Assembly (NCBI RefSeq): GCF_048771995.1
Contig: NC_133024.1
Location: 41,764,001-41,828,000, forward strand
Length of the DNA: 64,000 nt
Reading direction: 5' to 3'
Source of the DNA: Taeniopygia guttata
Taxonomy: Eukaryota; Chordata; Aves; Passeriformes; Estrildidae
The stretch's first letter is position 1. Each line of letters begins with the position of its first letter. This document shows positions 23,576 to 36,900 of this stretch, one piece after another. The notes under the pieces are model-generated. The model searched no databases. It was given only the letters and a program-made list of their open reading frames with translations, and was not told the DNA's origin. Both the position numbers and the translations under genes were made by a program.

Positions 23576-25359
23576 ATTAAATTTTTTTAAATGTTTCTAT
23601 TATTTTTATATGATGTGGTCTATTATTTATATGACAAATACAGAAATTAAATAGAAAAGTAGAAAAATGCAATAAATCAGTAGAGGAAGACCAGCTATAA
23701 ATACATAATTGTTACTTGTAAAACTTTCCAATAACTTCAAAGTATGTTGGAGTCACAGCTAGCTACCTATGGGGCTATATTAGACTGACCGGATCATTTA
23801 GCAAAGTGCAATCATGAATTATTAGGAAAGGACATGAATATAAAAGTAACAAATATAATTCCCATAGGTTAATGATGTTAGTGCACTGGGATTCAGTTTT
23901 TCTGGAAAGGACACATGATAGCTACATGTGTGGTAAATAAGCTAATAATGAATCGATAGGAAAATGATAAGTACATAAACAATGAATTATTGAATGTAAG
24001 CAGGGCTGCAGAAATGTATTTACTAATGAGATATCAATGTAACATGGAAGACATTTTTCAAGTAGAACTTGGAAAAATTGTAGAGAACTTCAAACATGAT
24101 CAAAAGTATGAGTAAACGAAAATATTCAATCATTTTTGTGGGAAAGATGAAAAAAAAATTAATAATTTTCATCCAGAAAATTATTTTGATCAGTTTTGCA
24201 TCTAAAAATGGTTCTGCCTTACAGAACAACATGGTGGAGAGTTTTATGCTATGATCTATCATACTGCAATTGTCTGAGTTTATATAGTTTAAAGGAATAG
24301 AAATTCCAGTCTTCATACACTTTTTTGCAAAGGAATAAGGCTGATTTTATACATGAAAATCTACCAAATTGCAGTAAGAACTTATTTCTTACTTCTATGA
24401 CTCATTGTCTTCTACTTGGTCAGATTTTCTATCAGTGTTCTGTGCTTAGGCAAAGTTCCTTGCATTCTAAAACTTGATCAGTTTGAGCAAAACAAAATGA
24501 AGCAAACTTTTCTATAAAAGAAGACAATAATTTTGGCGTAACAATAACTTTTTTTCTCTGTTTATAGAGACTGCTAAAATGGTTGCTCCTTATTCAGACA
24601 CTGTGCTGCAGAATCTTTGAATTAAACATCTTTTAATGGAGGCAGCCCCCATGAGAACAGCATACAGGAGCAGCAAGTTTCTGTAAACACCTTCAGCACT
24701 TAGCTCACATCTGATTTTAGCTTCACTGTAGGGTGGCAGAGCTGCAATGGTTTCGTTAGTCAGGACTTTGGAATCAGAGCCCATACTTATTATATCTGTT
24801 TTCTCCACCTTCAGTCAGCATGTCATAAGTACTTCATAAGCCCGCCTGGCTTGTGGTAATCCTTGGGACGCACATGGCTGTCTCTATTACCATCCATAAA
24901 TCCACTATCTGCCTGAACTTGAATTCATTAAACTCACACGTGCAGCTAACCTGTGAGCCTTGCACTGATGTTATTGATATTTAAATAACACTGTGCCTTT
25001 ACTTATTCCTCTGGTGCTAGTAAAAAATTTTGATTTCAGGAACTATGGCAGTTAAAGTGAAAGCAGTAATTCCAGAGAATCTAAGGGTACTAGAAAATGT
25101 TCCATTCCCTAATAGATTTTAACACACTGTTTTTCTTAAGTTTCAGCAAATGACTGGAAATTCTCAGTAGTGGGTAAATATATTTTAATCTCAATTATTG
25201 TTAGAAGAATTAGCATATTTACTCAAATCATTGTAGATATAATCTTGAATACCCTTTTAAGGTAAAATATCATAGGCTCAGGGCATTTTGCTTGTTTGAT
25301 TGACAACCAGTACAAATCTCCCATAGCTGATTTGCACATTAAGTAAAAGAGCACAACTC
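23576..25359. other. AT-rich unique sequence, no gene seen
   Basis: Open frames at 24023-24316 and 24590-24808 (both minus) are unrecognised. No repeat is assignable. Confidence 0.55.
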
Positions 25360-25930
25360 TGCCCTGTATTCTCTCTTCCCCAGACCAACTTTCCTTTCTT
25401 CTACACTTTGAGGAGGGGATGGGCAGCACAGGAGTGCGCGGGGTGCTTTTGGCTGCCCCTACACAGCAGTCTCCTGTCACTCTGTCTGAAACAGGGTTTG
25501 CTGATTTGTCTCTTTTTGGCTTTGACACACTGAGTCACCCATGGCAACAGCCTCTTGGGGGCTGTTCCTACCTCTTTCAGCATTCAGTGCCTCCCTAAAA
25601 GCGTGTCTATGGTTGTGTGTGCTCCTCTGACCAACTGAGGTTTTGGCTCCCAATGGTTCTGTTTCCTCCACTGTTGTTTCATTTGCTGCACAATGGTGCT
25701 GATATCCAGCAAGAAGCAGACAACACACTTGCACATGGTATCATTCCATCTTTACCTGAAAGGAGTGACCATAGGTTTTGAAACAAATGGATTTGGCAAA
25801 CCAACATCTGGCAACTGCTAGCATGAAACGAGCAATTTCCAGACAAGCCATTGCCCTCCACAATGTTCCTTGGTGCTGAGGACACAGCAGGCCTAACTGT
25901 AGAGGGAAAAATATGGCAAGCCACAGCTAC
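25360..25930. other. GC-richer block with overlapping minus-strand frames, unassigned
   Basis: Base composition rises relative to the flanks. Four overlapping minus-strand frames of 60-101 codons cover 25223-25924. None shows a domain I recognise, and the frames shift between each other. It may be an unclassified repeat, an old LTR, or a decayed exon. I cannot choose between these. Confidence 0.35.
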
Positions 25931-28788
25931 TCAGGTAGCTTCAGTTCATTAGTCCTGTTTCAAATTAAACATCTTATTTAATTGTTTCACATTGAAGTTG
26001 AAAATTCTTGATAATTTTAACAATTTTCAAAACTATATATTGAGTCATTATAACAACAGAAATCCTTTATGGAAAAATATGAATACATTATGTTAAGCTT
26101 TGAGCTATTTCTTCATTTACCAAGTTATGGATCCTTTAATTCTGCTATGGATTCCTCTGAAACCAATCCATTATGTTAATAATTGCATACCCTCATTGCT
26201 GACAACTCTTAGCCAGACGGTGAGAACTGTCATCTGATGTAGAAATACGTGATATATATTTGTCAATGAAATTAAGTCAGATAAGTCCCTTATCATGCAT
26301 TTTCCATAAAAAAAAAAGAGTTCAGAGTAGTGTCATTGACATGAAAGTCCTGGTATCCAGGTACACTTCATTTGGTCAGATTTCAGGCAGTGGAGCATGT
26401 TGTTTCTTAAATATTGAGGAAGTTATGTTATGAAGAATACGCCAGAGAAAAAGCTGCCACTTTATTTTAAGTAGAAAAATGTGATGAACAGAATAAATGG
26501 GCCAAAAGACATGAAGGCAGGAATCTCATGTCCTTTAATACATCTGCCAAAAGATCTGTAAATGTATCAACAAATCAAACTCTATTCTGTACATGAAAAG
26601 AAAGCCACTGATCAGCATTTTGAACAAACTAGAGGGATTTTTTTTTTTCCTCTAAAGAGGATAACTAAAAATGTACAGTGGGGACAAAATCTTGACTTAT
26701 CAGACCTGCTCTTTGGAAAGAAAATATGGCTGAAATGTATTAGAGATAAATCCACTTATTAAGCTGTAGATGTACTCTAGCTATCCTTCTCCAGACCTGA
26801 TGGCTGTAGCTTATACTCCCCTTTCTTTAGCCTCTAACACATCAGTGTCATGCCTAGGGGCTGTTTCTACCATGAGGAAAGAAGACTTCCAACAATGGAG
26901 AGAGTTACCTATCCTGCTCAGAAAAGGCCACCTCTAGCCACATCTGCATCCTCTCCAAATTTTACCATTTAGAACTTGCTTCTAATTTAAAAGGGATCCA
27001 AACAGTAATTCAAAATCTATAATATTTATAGTGCCCATTAGCTATAAAGGACTTTGTGTCTCATTATGATTGCATCCCATAAGGAAAGTAGGAGACCTAT
27101 GTTGCATGCTCTGTCTTGCGTGGTCCTATGCTTGCACACAGCAGCAGGAATTTGGATTCTCCATCTTCCTTCTGGGAGGAACCTTCAAATAGCCTTCCCT
27201 AACTGTATTTTTTTTCTACTACAGATATTCAAACACAGGATTTTCTTTCCCTAAGTGTTCTCTAAAGTATTTTCAGACCTCTCTGTTCTGCTAGTAATCA
27301 ATAATCGCACTAGTATTGTGAAAAGAGTTAAAATGAGGTTGCAAATATACATTATTAACCTGCTTATGTATGGAATATGGACTGTGGACTGGAACTTGAA
27401 AAGATTGTATAGAATTGATCTCCCATGGAATCAAGCTTATCCATTTAAACAAGTCATTTAGTTTCCACTTCACTGAAATTCCTATTTCACCTAACTTTGC
27501 ATGCCTATATTGTAGTTATCTCAACTGTGTAGAACACCCTAACCTTCCAGTGTGCTTATATGGAAAGAAAAATTTGTTCGCCTTACTTGTGTCTCTACTT
27601 TAGTGTTTGATGAATCGCTTGAAGAAACACTCCTTTATCCCTTTTGACTACACAAAAACCCTAACTGAAATGTAGACATGTATATATAACAGCAAGGAAA
27701 TTAGGAAAGAAGAATCCTGCTTCTAATCTCCCTCCAAGTTCAGTGAAGAGAATTACGTGCATCTGGAAGACGACTAATGTGGATATACTTTTTTCCATAG
27801 TAGAGTGTATCCTCCTTACTATCTGTCTTTCTCCATTACCTTTAACAAGGATGTGAAAGTAGAGACAAAAACATATAGTTAAAGTTAGATGAGATGAAAA
27901 CCACTTATGCACTTATGCACCACTGTCCATATGCTTCCATATAAATTTGAAATCCTTTTCTAAAGTACCATCAGAAAGACATTGAAGAAAATGCAATCCC
28001 TTTTCTAGACTGTGACTAAATGGGTGCAAACTAGGAAGGAGCAGAGTTTGACTTGATTGTGTGTATATGGCATTACTCCAAGTAGAGACTCAAGGTAAAT
28101 TTGCACAGAAGAATCCAGCACACTGATTTATGTCTTAGAGGGTCACAATAGAGAGATTATAAGTTATACCTCTAAGTCATGGTGGATTTTTGTGTTTGGA
28201 CACAGTATTCATAGCATTTTTTAATAAAGATTCAGAGTGGTGACCACTGTAAAATTCACCAGTCTGGAAAAGAAGAGCACTTTCTTTCGCTCCCATCACA
28301 ACCAGTAAGAAAGATCATACAGGCCAATTTTAGTTCTTGATGACAGCTGTGAAATCTTACTGAATGCTCAGAAGTGTAACTATGGAAATCATTTGGCATG
28401 TAGGATCTTAATTTTATTTTTAAACTTTTTTACACCTCCCTCTGAAATTGCCATCTCCTGGCTCCTGTTAGGCAGAGGATATGCAGCTTTTCTAACCTAT
28501 AATTTTGTACCACTAGTAATGATGATTGACATGAAAACAGCACAGCTTGTCTATTAGCACCAAACTGAATTTGCGAGGATGTCAGTAAGATTATATAGTT
28601 GTGCATCCACATGTATTCAAGGGAGTACATATATATTTAAAATAACATATCCAACATAAATCAATAAACTTAAGGTTTCTGCAATTTCAGTAAAAGCTCA
28701 GGATCAGAGGAGTGAATTTTGAAGTAGAAGTAATCTTTTCTACAAAGATCTCTCCCAACACAAGGCAGAAAGTTCATCATTATATCAA
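25931..28788. other. AT-rich unique sequence, no gene seen
   Basis: Frames up to 83 codons have no recognised motif. No repeat is assignable apart from short A runs. Confidence 0.55.
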
Positions 28789-29170
28789 AATCATGGAATT
28801 GTGGAATCATAGAATGCTCTGGGTTGGGAGAGATCTAAAAGATTATCTAGTTCCAACCCCCTGCCATGGACAGGAATATCTTCGACTAAACCAGGCTGCT
28901 CAAAGTCCCATCTAACCTGGCCTTGAACACTCTCAGGGGTGGGGCATCCACAGGTTCTGTTCCAGTGCTTCACCACCCTTACAGAAAAGAATTTTTTCTG
29001 ACTACCAAATCTAACCTACTCTTGGTTTGAAAGCATTCCCCTTTGTCCTGTCACTACATGATTTTGTAAATAGTCTCAGTTTTCCTTTTTCTTTTTGCAG
29101 GTACTGGAAGGCTGCAATTAGTTTCCCTGAACAGACTTGCTAGCCTCTGTCAGCACTGCTTGTCTGCACA
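28789..29170 (-). mobile_element. CR1 LINE 3' end
   Basis: Read on the minus strand this is a CR1 3' UTR and terminus. On the plus strand it starts with imperfect copies of the CR1 terminal unit (aatcatggaattgtgg, aatcatagaat), then 'tctagttccaaccccctgcc', 'aaccaggctgctcaaag', 'ctggccttgaacactctc', 'ccccttgtcctgtcac' and 'ggtactggaaggctgc'. It is one of the better preserved copies here. It is non-coding, and its 5' truncation is near 29170. Confidence 0.95.
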
Positions 29171-30775
29171 AAAAAGGCTATAACTCAGTGGTTCTTTCCA
29201 CCTGGGACCATTTACAGGGAGGCTTTGAGTCAGAGGTAAAATATTTTCTTAATACTAACTAGTATCTCAAAGACTTCAGCCTTGATACTCTGCAAAAAAA
29301 ATTATCAGATTACAAGTCACTAAACTCGGGATTTTTTGATGACAATGTCTGTTTATTAAATGCTTCAGGTTTGTGTTTACATTATAGATTTGTTTTACAT
29401 TACAGATGCTGTCTTTGATCCCCAGTAAGACTAGAGGTATGTAGAAGCCAGTGGAACAGATCTGGGGGACATTCATCCTAATAAACTTTTAATCCTAAAG
29501 GGACATATAGGGCTTAAATATGTATTTTTATTGAGGCTGGAGGGGAGGAAACTGTTTAAGAGGGTGAATATTAAAAAGCAACATTTATAAACTGCTAAAA
29601 TAACCATGGAATGTTGTGTTGCCGACCTCATCTTCTGCAATGGCAGAAGCTCTGTTGCTAAGTAATTAACAGAGCCAAAGAAAGAAAGAGAGAAAAAAAG
29701 ATAATCCTATTTCTAAATTCTCTTTAAGAAGCACTTATATGGATATTATATGGCAGCAGACACAGTTATAATTGTTCTAATACAATGTAACTCAGTCACA
29801 CTGAAGGGAGCACCAGGAAAGTGTTATATTGTGAATTTCAGTCCATATGGCTTTATGTCACAACACACATCTCCATTTTCCCTGGACTTCATCTAAGAAT
29901 CACATTTTTCTAAAGGAGAAAATGACTTCAATGCTCCAAGGTGATATGGTATTTAGACTTGTCCTCTGGTTAGTCCTGGGAACTCCTGAGTACCAGCTTT
30001 CCTGCTCAGGTCAGTAGAGAACCTTCTTTCAGCATCACAGTGGGATACACCTCACTGCTTTTTCTGCAGTTGCAGGGCAATTCAGTGAAGAACTCTGGGA
30101 TTAAATTCAGCCACTTCTTTCCCTTTTGGATGCTCTGAGCAGTTTCTCCTAATAAACTTCTTTAAATTGTAATCAGAGACAAAACAGAAGCAAACAGCCA
30201 ATTCAGAAATATATTAAAAAAAATATCCTAATAGCAAAACCAGCATTTACTATTGCAAAGGAATAAAGTATATTCTTCAGCATACAAAAGATATTTCACT
30301 TCCAGCCTTTTTCAAGTCCTGCATTGAAAGGCACAGATCCATCCTACTGTAAAATTTAATGTGTTATTTGTTATTACTGTGGTGAAACTGTGGGATGTTT
30401 AATTTCATCAGAGTTACTAGATGGCAGATATCTGACTACTTAATGACCTTGTATTTACTGAGAAAAAAAGCTTAAATGACAGAGATGTAATGGCAAGAAT
30501 CCATTGTGGATAACAGAGCTATAGAAGAGCTTAATGTATGATTCAGATTTCACTGCTTTTTGGCATTCAACAGTAACAATGCTAAAATAACACTTAAATA
30601 AATATCAGGAGTTAATCACAAGAAATTAAATATTATTAAGGGAGGGAAATTACCATTTTCTATATGTTTTCCTTCAACCCTGCACAGGAAGTAAAGAACA
30701 AAAAAGATGTTAGTTAAATTGCACTGTTCTATCTCATTCAAAAGAAGTAGATATTAGCCAATACTAAAGCATAAC
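29171..30775. other. AT-rich unique sequence, no gene seen
   Basis: No open frame above 66 codons and no assignable repeat. Confidence 0.55.
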
Positions 30776-30857
30776 AGAGAAAAAGAAGAAGAAGAAGGAG
30801 AAGAAGGAGAAGAAGAAGGAGAAGAAGGGGGGGGGGGGGGAGGAGGGGGAGGAGGAG
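30776..30857. repeat. 82-bp pure-purine tract, (GAA)n plus G13
   Basis: Every base from 30776 to 30857 is A or G on the plus strand. It comprises GAA/GGA units, a run of 13 G at 30828-30840, then AGG/AGGGGG units. A homopurine tract of this kind can form triplex DNA, and the G-rich half could form a quadruplex. Such tracts are prone to sequencing error and length change. Confidence 0.95.
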
Positions 30858-31549
30858 TGGAATTGAATTTGCAATCAGAGTACTTTATTTCTCTAGCCTC
30901 CCATACACACCTTTAAGTAATTTACCTAGTGGTGTTATGAGAATTAGGTATATCAAATTATGTTAAATATAAAATATTTTAAAATTTTCTCTTATTTAGG
31001 AGCAGAAAATATCTTTATATCTAGTAATGACCATGCAACATAAAATATGGAAAATCAGAACTTTACTTATCACTCTTATATTTTCTTTTGAGAAGAATAA
31101 AAGTTCCATGTTAATTTATGCTTGCACAGATCTTTCTCTTGAAGAACAAAGCACATTAAAATTCAGTGCCATAATGCTTCTTGTGTTCTAAGTAAATGTC
31201 CTTAAACACCATAAGTGATGGGGAACAAAGGAGTTTCCAAAGATGCTCAGAGGTAATCCTGAAATCTATGGATAATCCTGGGAGGAAATTTAGATCTATA
31301 CACATTATATTTTGCCTGAAAGACCATAATTTATGTCCATTTCTATTTCCCTGCTCATCCAGTTTACTCTTCCCTTTAGAATCCAAAAACAAAGAGTAAA
31401 AACTAAGGCAGTCCTGCTGTCTAATCTGTCAACCACACTTCAGTAACTGGCCATGAATTTCAACAGTTAAAGAAGCCTGTTTCAGGAGCAATTATTCATA
31501 AATCCCATTACCTTGAACAGAAATCTGACATATCTGACATAGACAGATT
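30858..31549. other. AT-rich unique sequence, no gene seen
   Basis: Overlapping frames on both strands at 31156-31399 have no motif. Confidence 0.55.
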
Positions 31550-31594
31550 AAAAAAACAAAACAAAACCAAAACAAAACCAAAACAAAACAAAAA
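31550..31594. repeat. (CAAAA)n simple repeat
   Basis: Repeated caaaa and ccaaaa units form an A-rich low-complexity run. Confidence 0.9.
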
Positions 31595-31623
31595 GATGTC
31601 TAACTACTGACTTTAGCATTAAC

Positions 31624-31675
31624 CCAGGCAAGAAAGCTGCCCAGTAATTCCAGGCAAGAAAGCTATCCAGTATTT
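31624..31675. repeat. 26-bp tandem duplication
   Basis: Copies 31624-31649 and 31650-31675 share 'ccaggcaagaaagct' and differ at only three bases over 26. This is a fairly recent local duplication. Confidence 0.9.
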
Positions 31676-33923
31676 CCAGTTGTAATGACAGTTTGTAGTA
31701 CATACAATACTTTTAAATATAGTTATGTGTGAAGAAAGTATGCTTATATTTTGTTTGAGAAGAGGAATGAAGGAACAAAGATAAATTGTGAGACCCAAAC
31801 AAGGGAATGAAGGATATTTTAAGTGTAAGCAATATGCAAAGTTCAGGTTTTACACTTGATACTGAGAAAATAAACATCAGTAAAGAAAGTGACAGTTGTT
31901 CAGTATTTCTTTTTCAGTATGAAATCCAAAATTTTGACCCTATTAGCAATTATCAACGGTACCAAATTCAAAGTGGCAAGATATAGAAATAATTTACCTT
32001 CCAACCCCAAACCAAAATTTATTGAAGTGAGTCCCTGCAACCTGCTTCATCTATGGGCAAATGTTGCTTTTTTTAATAGGAGCAACTTCAGACAGAAAAA
32101 GAAGGGATTTATAAACCATGTAATATATGGGTAATATCCTACAGAAATAACTGAAGCACCAAATATGTTTTCTTCATATCATCTGGTGTGTTTCTATTTA
32201 CAAATGCTTTTTGTTCAGTGTAATTACAATAGGTTCTCTTATACCTCTGGTTCTTGGGCATTCAATCAGCTGCACTGTTATTTTGTATATATGCTTTGAG
32301 CTCACTATCTTTCAATCTTGCAACGTGTCGAAAACATATTTGAGATCTATAGCTTATTGTCTCAGAGAAAGGTTGCCAGTACTCATTTGAAACCATCTCT
32401 GAAAACATTATCAAGTAGTGCTTTTCTTAACACTGTGGGACATATCTCTAGGTGTCAATCTGGCCCTGCCTGCTGCCTCTTGATAAGCCAGATACCACAC
32501 ATACCTTGTCACTATGCCAGCATTTGCCTCAAGTAAACTGAAGCTCATCCTCTGGCTCATACAGATTATAGTGCGAAGGGCAGAGAAAATAGTGGAAGGT
32601 ATTCTACAAAGTGTTAAGGTCATGGAGTCTGAATAAATATTAGCTCAGGCCCATTGGAATTTCATATAATGTTTTTGTAATTTCTTTCATTTCTTTGGGG
32701 ATTTCAGATGTTCGTACACATGTGAATCATGAAATGTCAACTGAAAATAAAATTTACATTCTTACAGGTTACAGACACAGAAATATATGACAAACTGGAA
32801 ATACAAGCAAACATTAAAGGGGGTAAATTACCAGGTTTTATCAATTTATTTAAAGCATCATACTTGAAATTACAGCTGTGCTGATACACAGAGCTATCTT
32901 GAACAACTTTGCCCTCCTTTGCTGTCCCCTAGAGAATGGCATTTCTCAGCAGAAGGTCAGGAAGGAAAATGCAGCCTTTAGCTTGCATCTGGTTTTCAAT
33001 AAAGTGGAAATGGCATCTGCCCTAAATATGAAGTATGCTCCAAAAGATATTTGTAACAAAGTAAAGGAGTGACTCTAGCTTCTTCTTCCTTTAAGTTAAA
33101 AGAGGGATCTGGTGATTAAAAGAAATGTTGCAGGCTGGAAGAAAGAAATAAAAACTCAGAAACAAATGACAGTAGAAGCATGTATTTGATGTTTGGTTTT
33201 GGTCACCGAAGTTTGATGTAAGAGGTTTTTCCTGCACTTTACCCTACATTGCTCATCGCAGTAGCGTTTGGAACAAATTGGAAAGAGATAAGACATAATA
33301 AGTGCTTGGGCCTCTTAAGGACATGGTTGTGGTCATTGCACATTCCCTCTCCCCACTAATCCATTTTCAACCTAGGCAGTCATCTTTAACTGCTTGATCC
33401 ATGAGAGGAAATGTCGGAAAGAGAGGTACAGACAGCCACACACAATTTATGCCAGTCAGTAGGAACTCCATTTCCCCCAGACCTCTCCCATCTATATTTA
33501 ATAGCCTGTTATGCATTAACTGGCATGTGCTAACCAGATCTCACCTCCACCAGACCTGGAATTAGCACCTTCCTGTCGAAAATTCCTCCTTTCTGTGCTT
33601 ATCTCAAGTTCTTGCTATGGTGGCTTCTCTTACAGCAAATTTTGTCTGTGGCCTTGACCCTGTTTGAGATGGGCAATGGTACTCTTTAAGTCCTTACAAC
33701 AGCTCCAGCCACAAGAAGCAGCAAAGGTGATTCCATGACATTGTACCTTTATCATTTGCCCTCAAATGCACAGACAGACAAACACATAACATCATGAAAC
33801 AAATGGATGTTTATTTGGAATAAAAGCTAGCCCAATGAAAAGTGCATTGGATAAATATAATTGTACTACAACAGCATGGTAATTCCAAGGATGCAAGTTA
33901 CAATAAGACACTGAGATCTATGG
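31676..33923. other. AT-rich unique sequence, no gene seen
   Basis: Frames of 60-81 codons at 31889-32134 and 32318-32623 carry no recognised motif. Confidence 0.55.

Positions 33924-33956
<33 letters not shown>
33924..33956. repeat. A33 homopolymer
   Basis: Thirty-three consecutive A residues follow 'gagatctatgg'. The word 'gaataaa' occurs about 100 bp upstream (from 33819) and again directly after the run (33957-33963). Together these weakly resemble a small poly(A)-tailed insertion with a short target-site duplication, but the source is not recognisable. Confidence 0.9.
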
Positions 33957-33958
<2 letters not shown>

Positions 33959-36900
33959 ATAAAGTAACAGCGATAATTCCTTTAAAATTTAGTAGGGAAC
34001 CCTTAACAATATTACCTGTCCTATAATAATAAAAATGTTTTAAAATGAAAGAGAAACTGCCTCTGTTTTTCCTCAGCCAGGAAAAGGAAATATTATTTTA
34101 AAAAATAGAAAAATATCCAACTGAGAAGAAAGTGGTCATCAGACCACATAACCTCATTTGCTCCTCTAGGACTGCTGGTTTGGAGTCGCCATTGAGAGTC
34201 AAAAGGAGCATATCCAGGCAATTGTATTTTCAGTCTATCATTTCCTATTTCCTACCAATCTAAAAAGGTCCTAGTCAAGGATAGAAAGTGTTTTAGCCTT
34301 GGTCCTCATCCAAAATAAAATCCTTCCTCTTTCCAGGAAAAATAAAAATCCTAAGCAGCAACCTGAACATTTTCACCTCCCCTCTACAAGACAAATTTCT
34401 ACAAGCATAATTCAGCTTGGGGCAGAAGATGTTCTAGCAGCTTGTCAGGATTTTCTAGGATGAGTCAGGGAGAGTCTGTGCATCAGATGAGAACTGTAAT
34501 GAATATATATGAGACTGAAGAAAGGGTAGAAGGGGGTAAGAAGGCAAATATCTTACGGAGCACAAGACATTGAATTTTCAGGTTCTGTTGTACTTTTCAA
34601 CTGCCACTGCTGACAGAGGCAATCCCTCCTTTCCTGGCCAATTGAAACCGATTTCCTACTTCTTAGTCCAGTTTCAGATTTTTCCGTCATTTATATGCAG
34701 CTAATCACAGCAGATGTAGTCTTTATCATAACTCACAAAGGATGGACTCCAGAGCTTCCTTTTCTGGGTTCTCTCTCCTTTTCAGTTTCTCTAAATCTAT
34801 CATCTTGGCAACCACAGATGCTCTTCTCTCCCCTACCTCACACCTCTTGCGTACACAAAACCCAGGAACATTGACTGTCTTTACTTGCTCTGAAATGAGA
34901 CAGCTCTTCAATTTCCCCCAGCTGCCCCTCCCTCCATCTGACCAAGGGGAATCAGAGCAGGCCCTGCCAGGCACACTGGTGCTGGGGCCTGAAACCCTCT
35001 TGCTCACTGTGTGAAGGAAATCTGTCTGACCATAAATCTCCCAAGGCAGAACTTGTCTGTAATGGTATGGATACATATCTTCAGTCTGTGTCCAGAAGTT
35101 CCCCTGGAATCAATAAAAGGAATCAATAAAATTATGGAATCAATAAAGGCAAGATTGGAAGCAAATGGCCAGATCTGTACATTAGGTTTTAATAATCCTC
35201 AGATCTTATAGATTTTATTTAGTCTTTTTTTATTTACAGCTATAAAACTTGTTTCTGGAGGCTGGTGAAATAAAGTACTGTTCCACAGACTTCTCTGTCT
35301 CTCACATTAAGAGGACTGAATTCAAACAAACATCTGCTGTGACAGGGAGACACATTTCTCTGTCTTAACCCCAACCTTGTCTGTAACTATGGTCTCGACC
35401 ATAAGCAGATTGAGGCAAGATTATTGCTCCAGAGTCCAAAAGAGAAAATCTTTAAAGTGAGGTTTTGCATGCAATTTTACATATAACTTTATTTTTGCAA
35501 CCATTACTGTTAAAATGTAGATTTTACAGCATTACCCAGCACTGCCCAGAATTTAGCATACATTTTATGCCAAAAACCTTCTGTTTTGCAACTACATCAA
35601 ATTTCAGTTTTACACAGAAGAACGTGCATTATTTGGAGAAAAAGATTGAACTGAAAATAAGAAACTATTCACTTTATTTACAAATCCATAAATACGTGAT
35701 CTTTTCTCCCTTCCAACCATATTTCAACTGGCAAGATGGAATAACAGTGTACCCTTTGGAACCTTTCTTCACTCAAGTACATATAATCATTACTGTCAGC
35801 CCATCAAGCTCCAGGTGAAAATAGATTCCATATAAACTCTTTTAAGTCACATTTGATTAGACCCTTTTCTGTATGAGTTTGACATGTTTTATTATTTCTT
35901 ATCATGGCTTCTGTGGTGGACTTCCCCAGAATAACTCCTGTACCATAACTGACAAACGAAATCTGACTTACATTACAGAGAATGAAATGCTGAAAGTCTC
36001 AAGCTGAATATGGTAAATGAAAAGTGTGCATGGTACAATTATCTTATTTGAATAGAAGCTTTATTTTGAGCAACATCAACCAAAACCAGGAACACTTGCC
36101 AAGGCAGGAGGGGGTAGAAAGTAACCTGCATCCTGGGTGAAGGTGGGATAGAGAATCTATGGCAAGATAGAGGAATGTGATAACAGAAAGGAACATAGCC
36201 AGTAATAAACAAGGAGATATGCATATAGATTTCACCAGCTTTACAGTACAGACTTTAATTAAAAGAAATAATTAATTATAAAAAATAAAACCAATTATAA
36301 AGCCATGGCTGAAACTTGTAAATGTTTATTTAAGAATGTCAATAATTGCAAAGCTTATGAGACACAGCTGGAAGCTTTATGGGCCTTCTCTGTTGGAAAT
36401 GATTTTTGGAAAATTAATTACGTGACAGATTTTGCCTGTTTCAGTGGATTTCTTGCCATCTTTCCCTCTCCTCCCAAAATATATAAATATAGAGAGGTAA
36501 AAGATCTTTTTTAATGCATAACTAAAGTACTATTTTTGAGCAGCAAACTTATTTGTGACTTCTCTTTTACACTGTAAAATGACCAGAAAAAATGTGTCTT
36601 TTATATTTCATTTTCCTCCTTCAGTGACCTGAATAATCTTACTGTGTCTATAAACAGATAAGTCAAAGGCAGATTCTGCTGGCATGTGACCAAACACTGC
36701 TTCTTCTCATTGCCACACAGGGAGTTGTTCATTGGAAATTTTAGAAGTTTCTTCTGCTTCTGCTCATTTACCAAAATTTCATTAAAAAACTATTTTAAAC
36801 ATATAATACAACTTGAGCTGATATGGGGAACAATACAAGGAAATGAAGATTTTGCTTTGCTCTCTGAGCCATATGAAGGAGTCCAGAGAGGTTCAATGTC

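Noticed and set aside
29040..29101. Pyrimidine tract plus 'ttgcag' near 29100 as a splice acceptor
   Set aside because: It is part of a CR1 3' UTR fragment; the following 'gtactggaaggctgc' is CR1 sequence.
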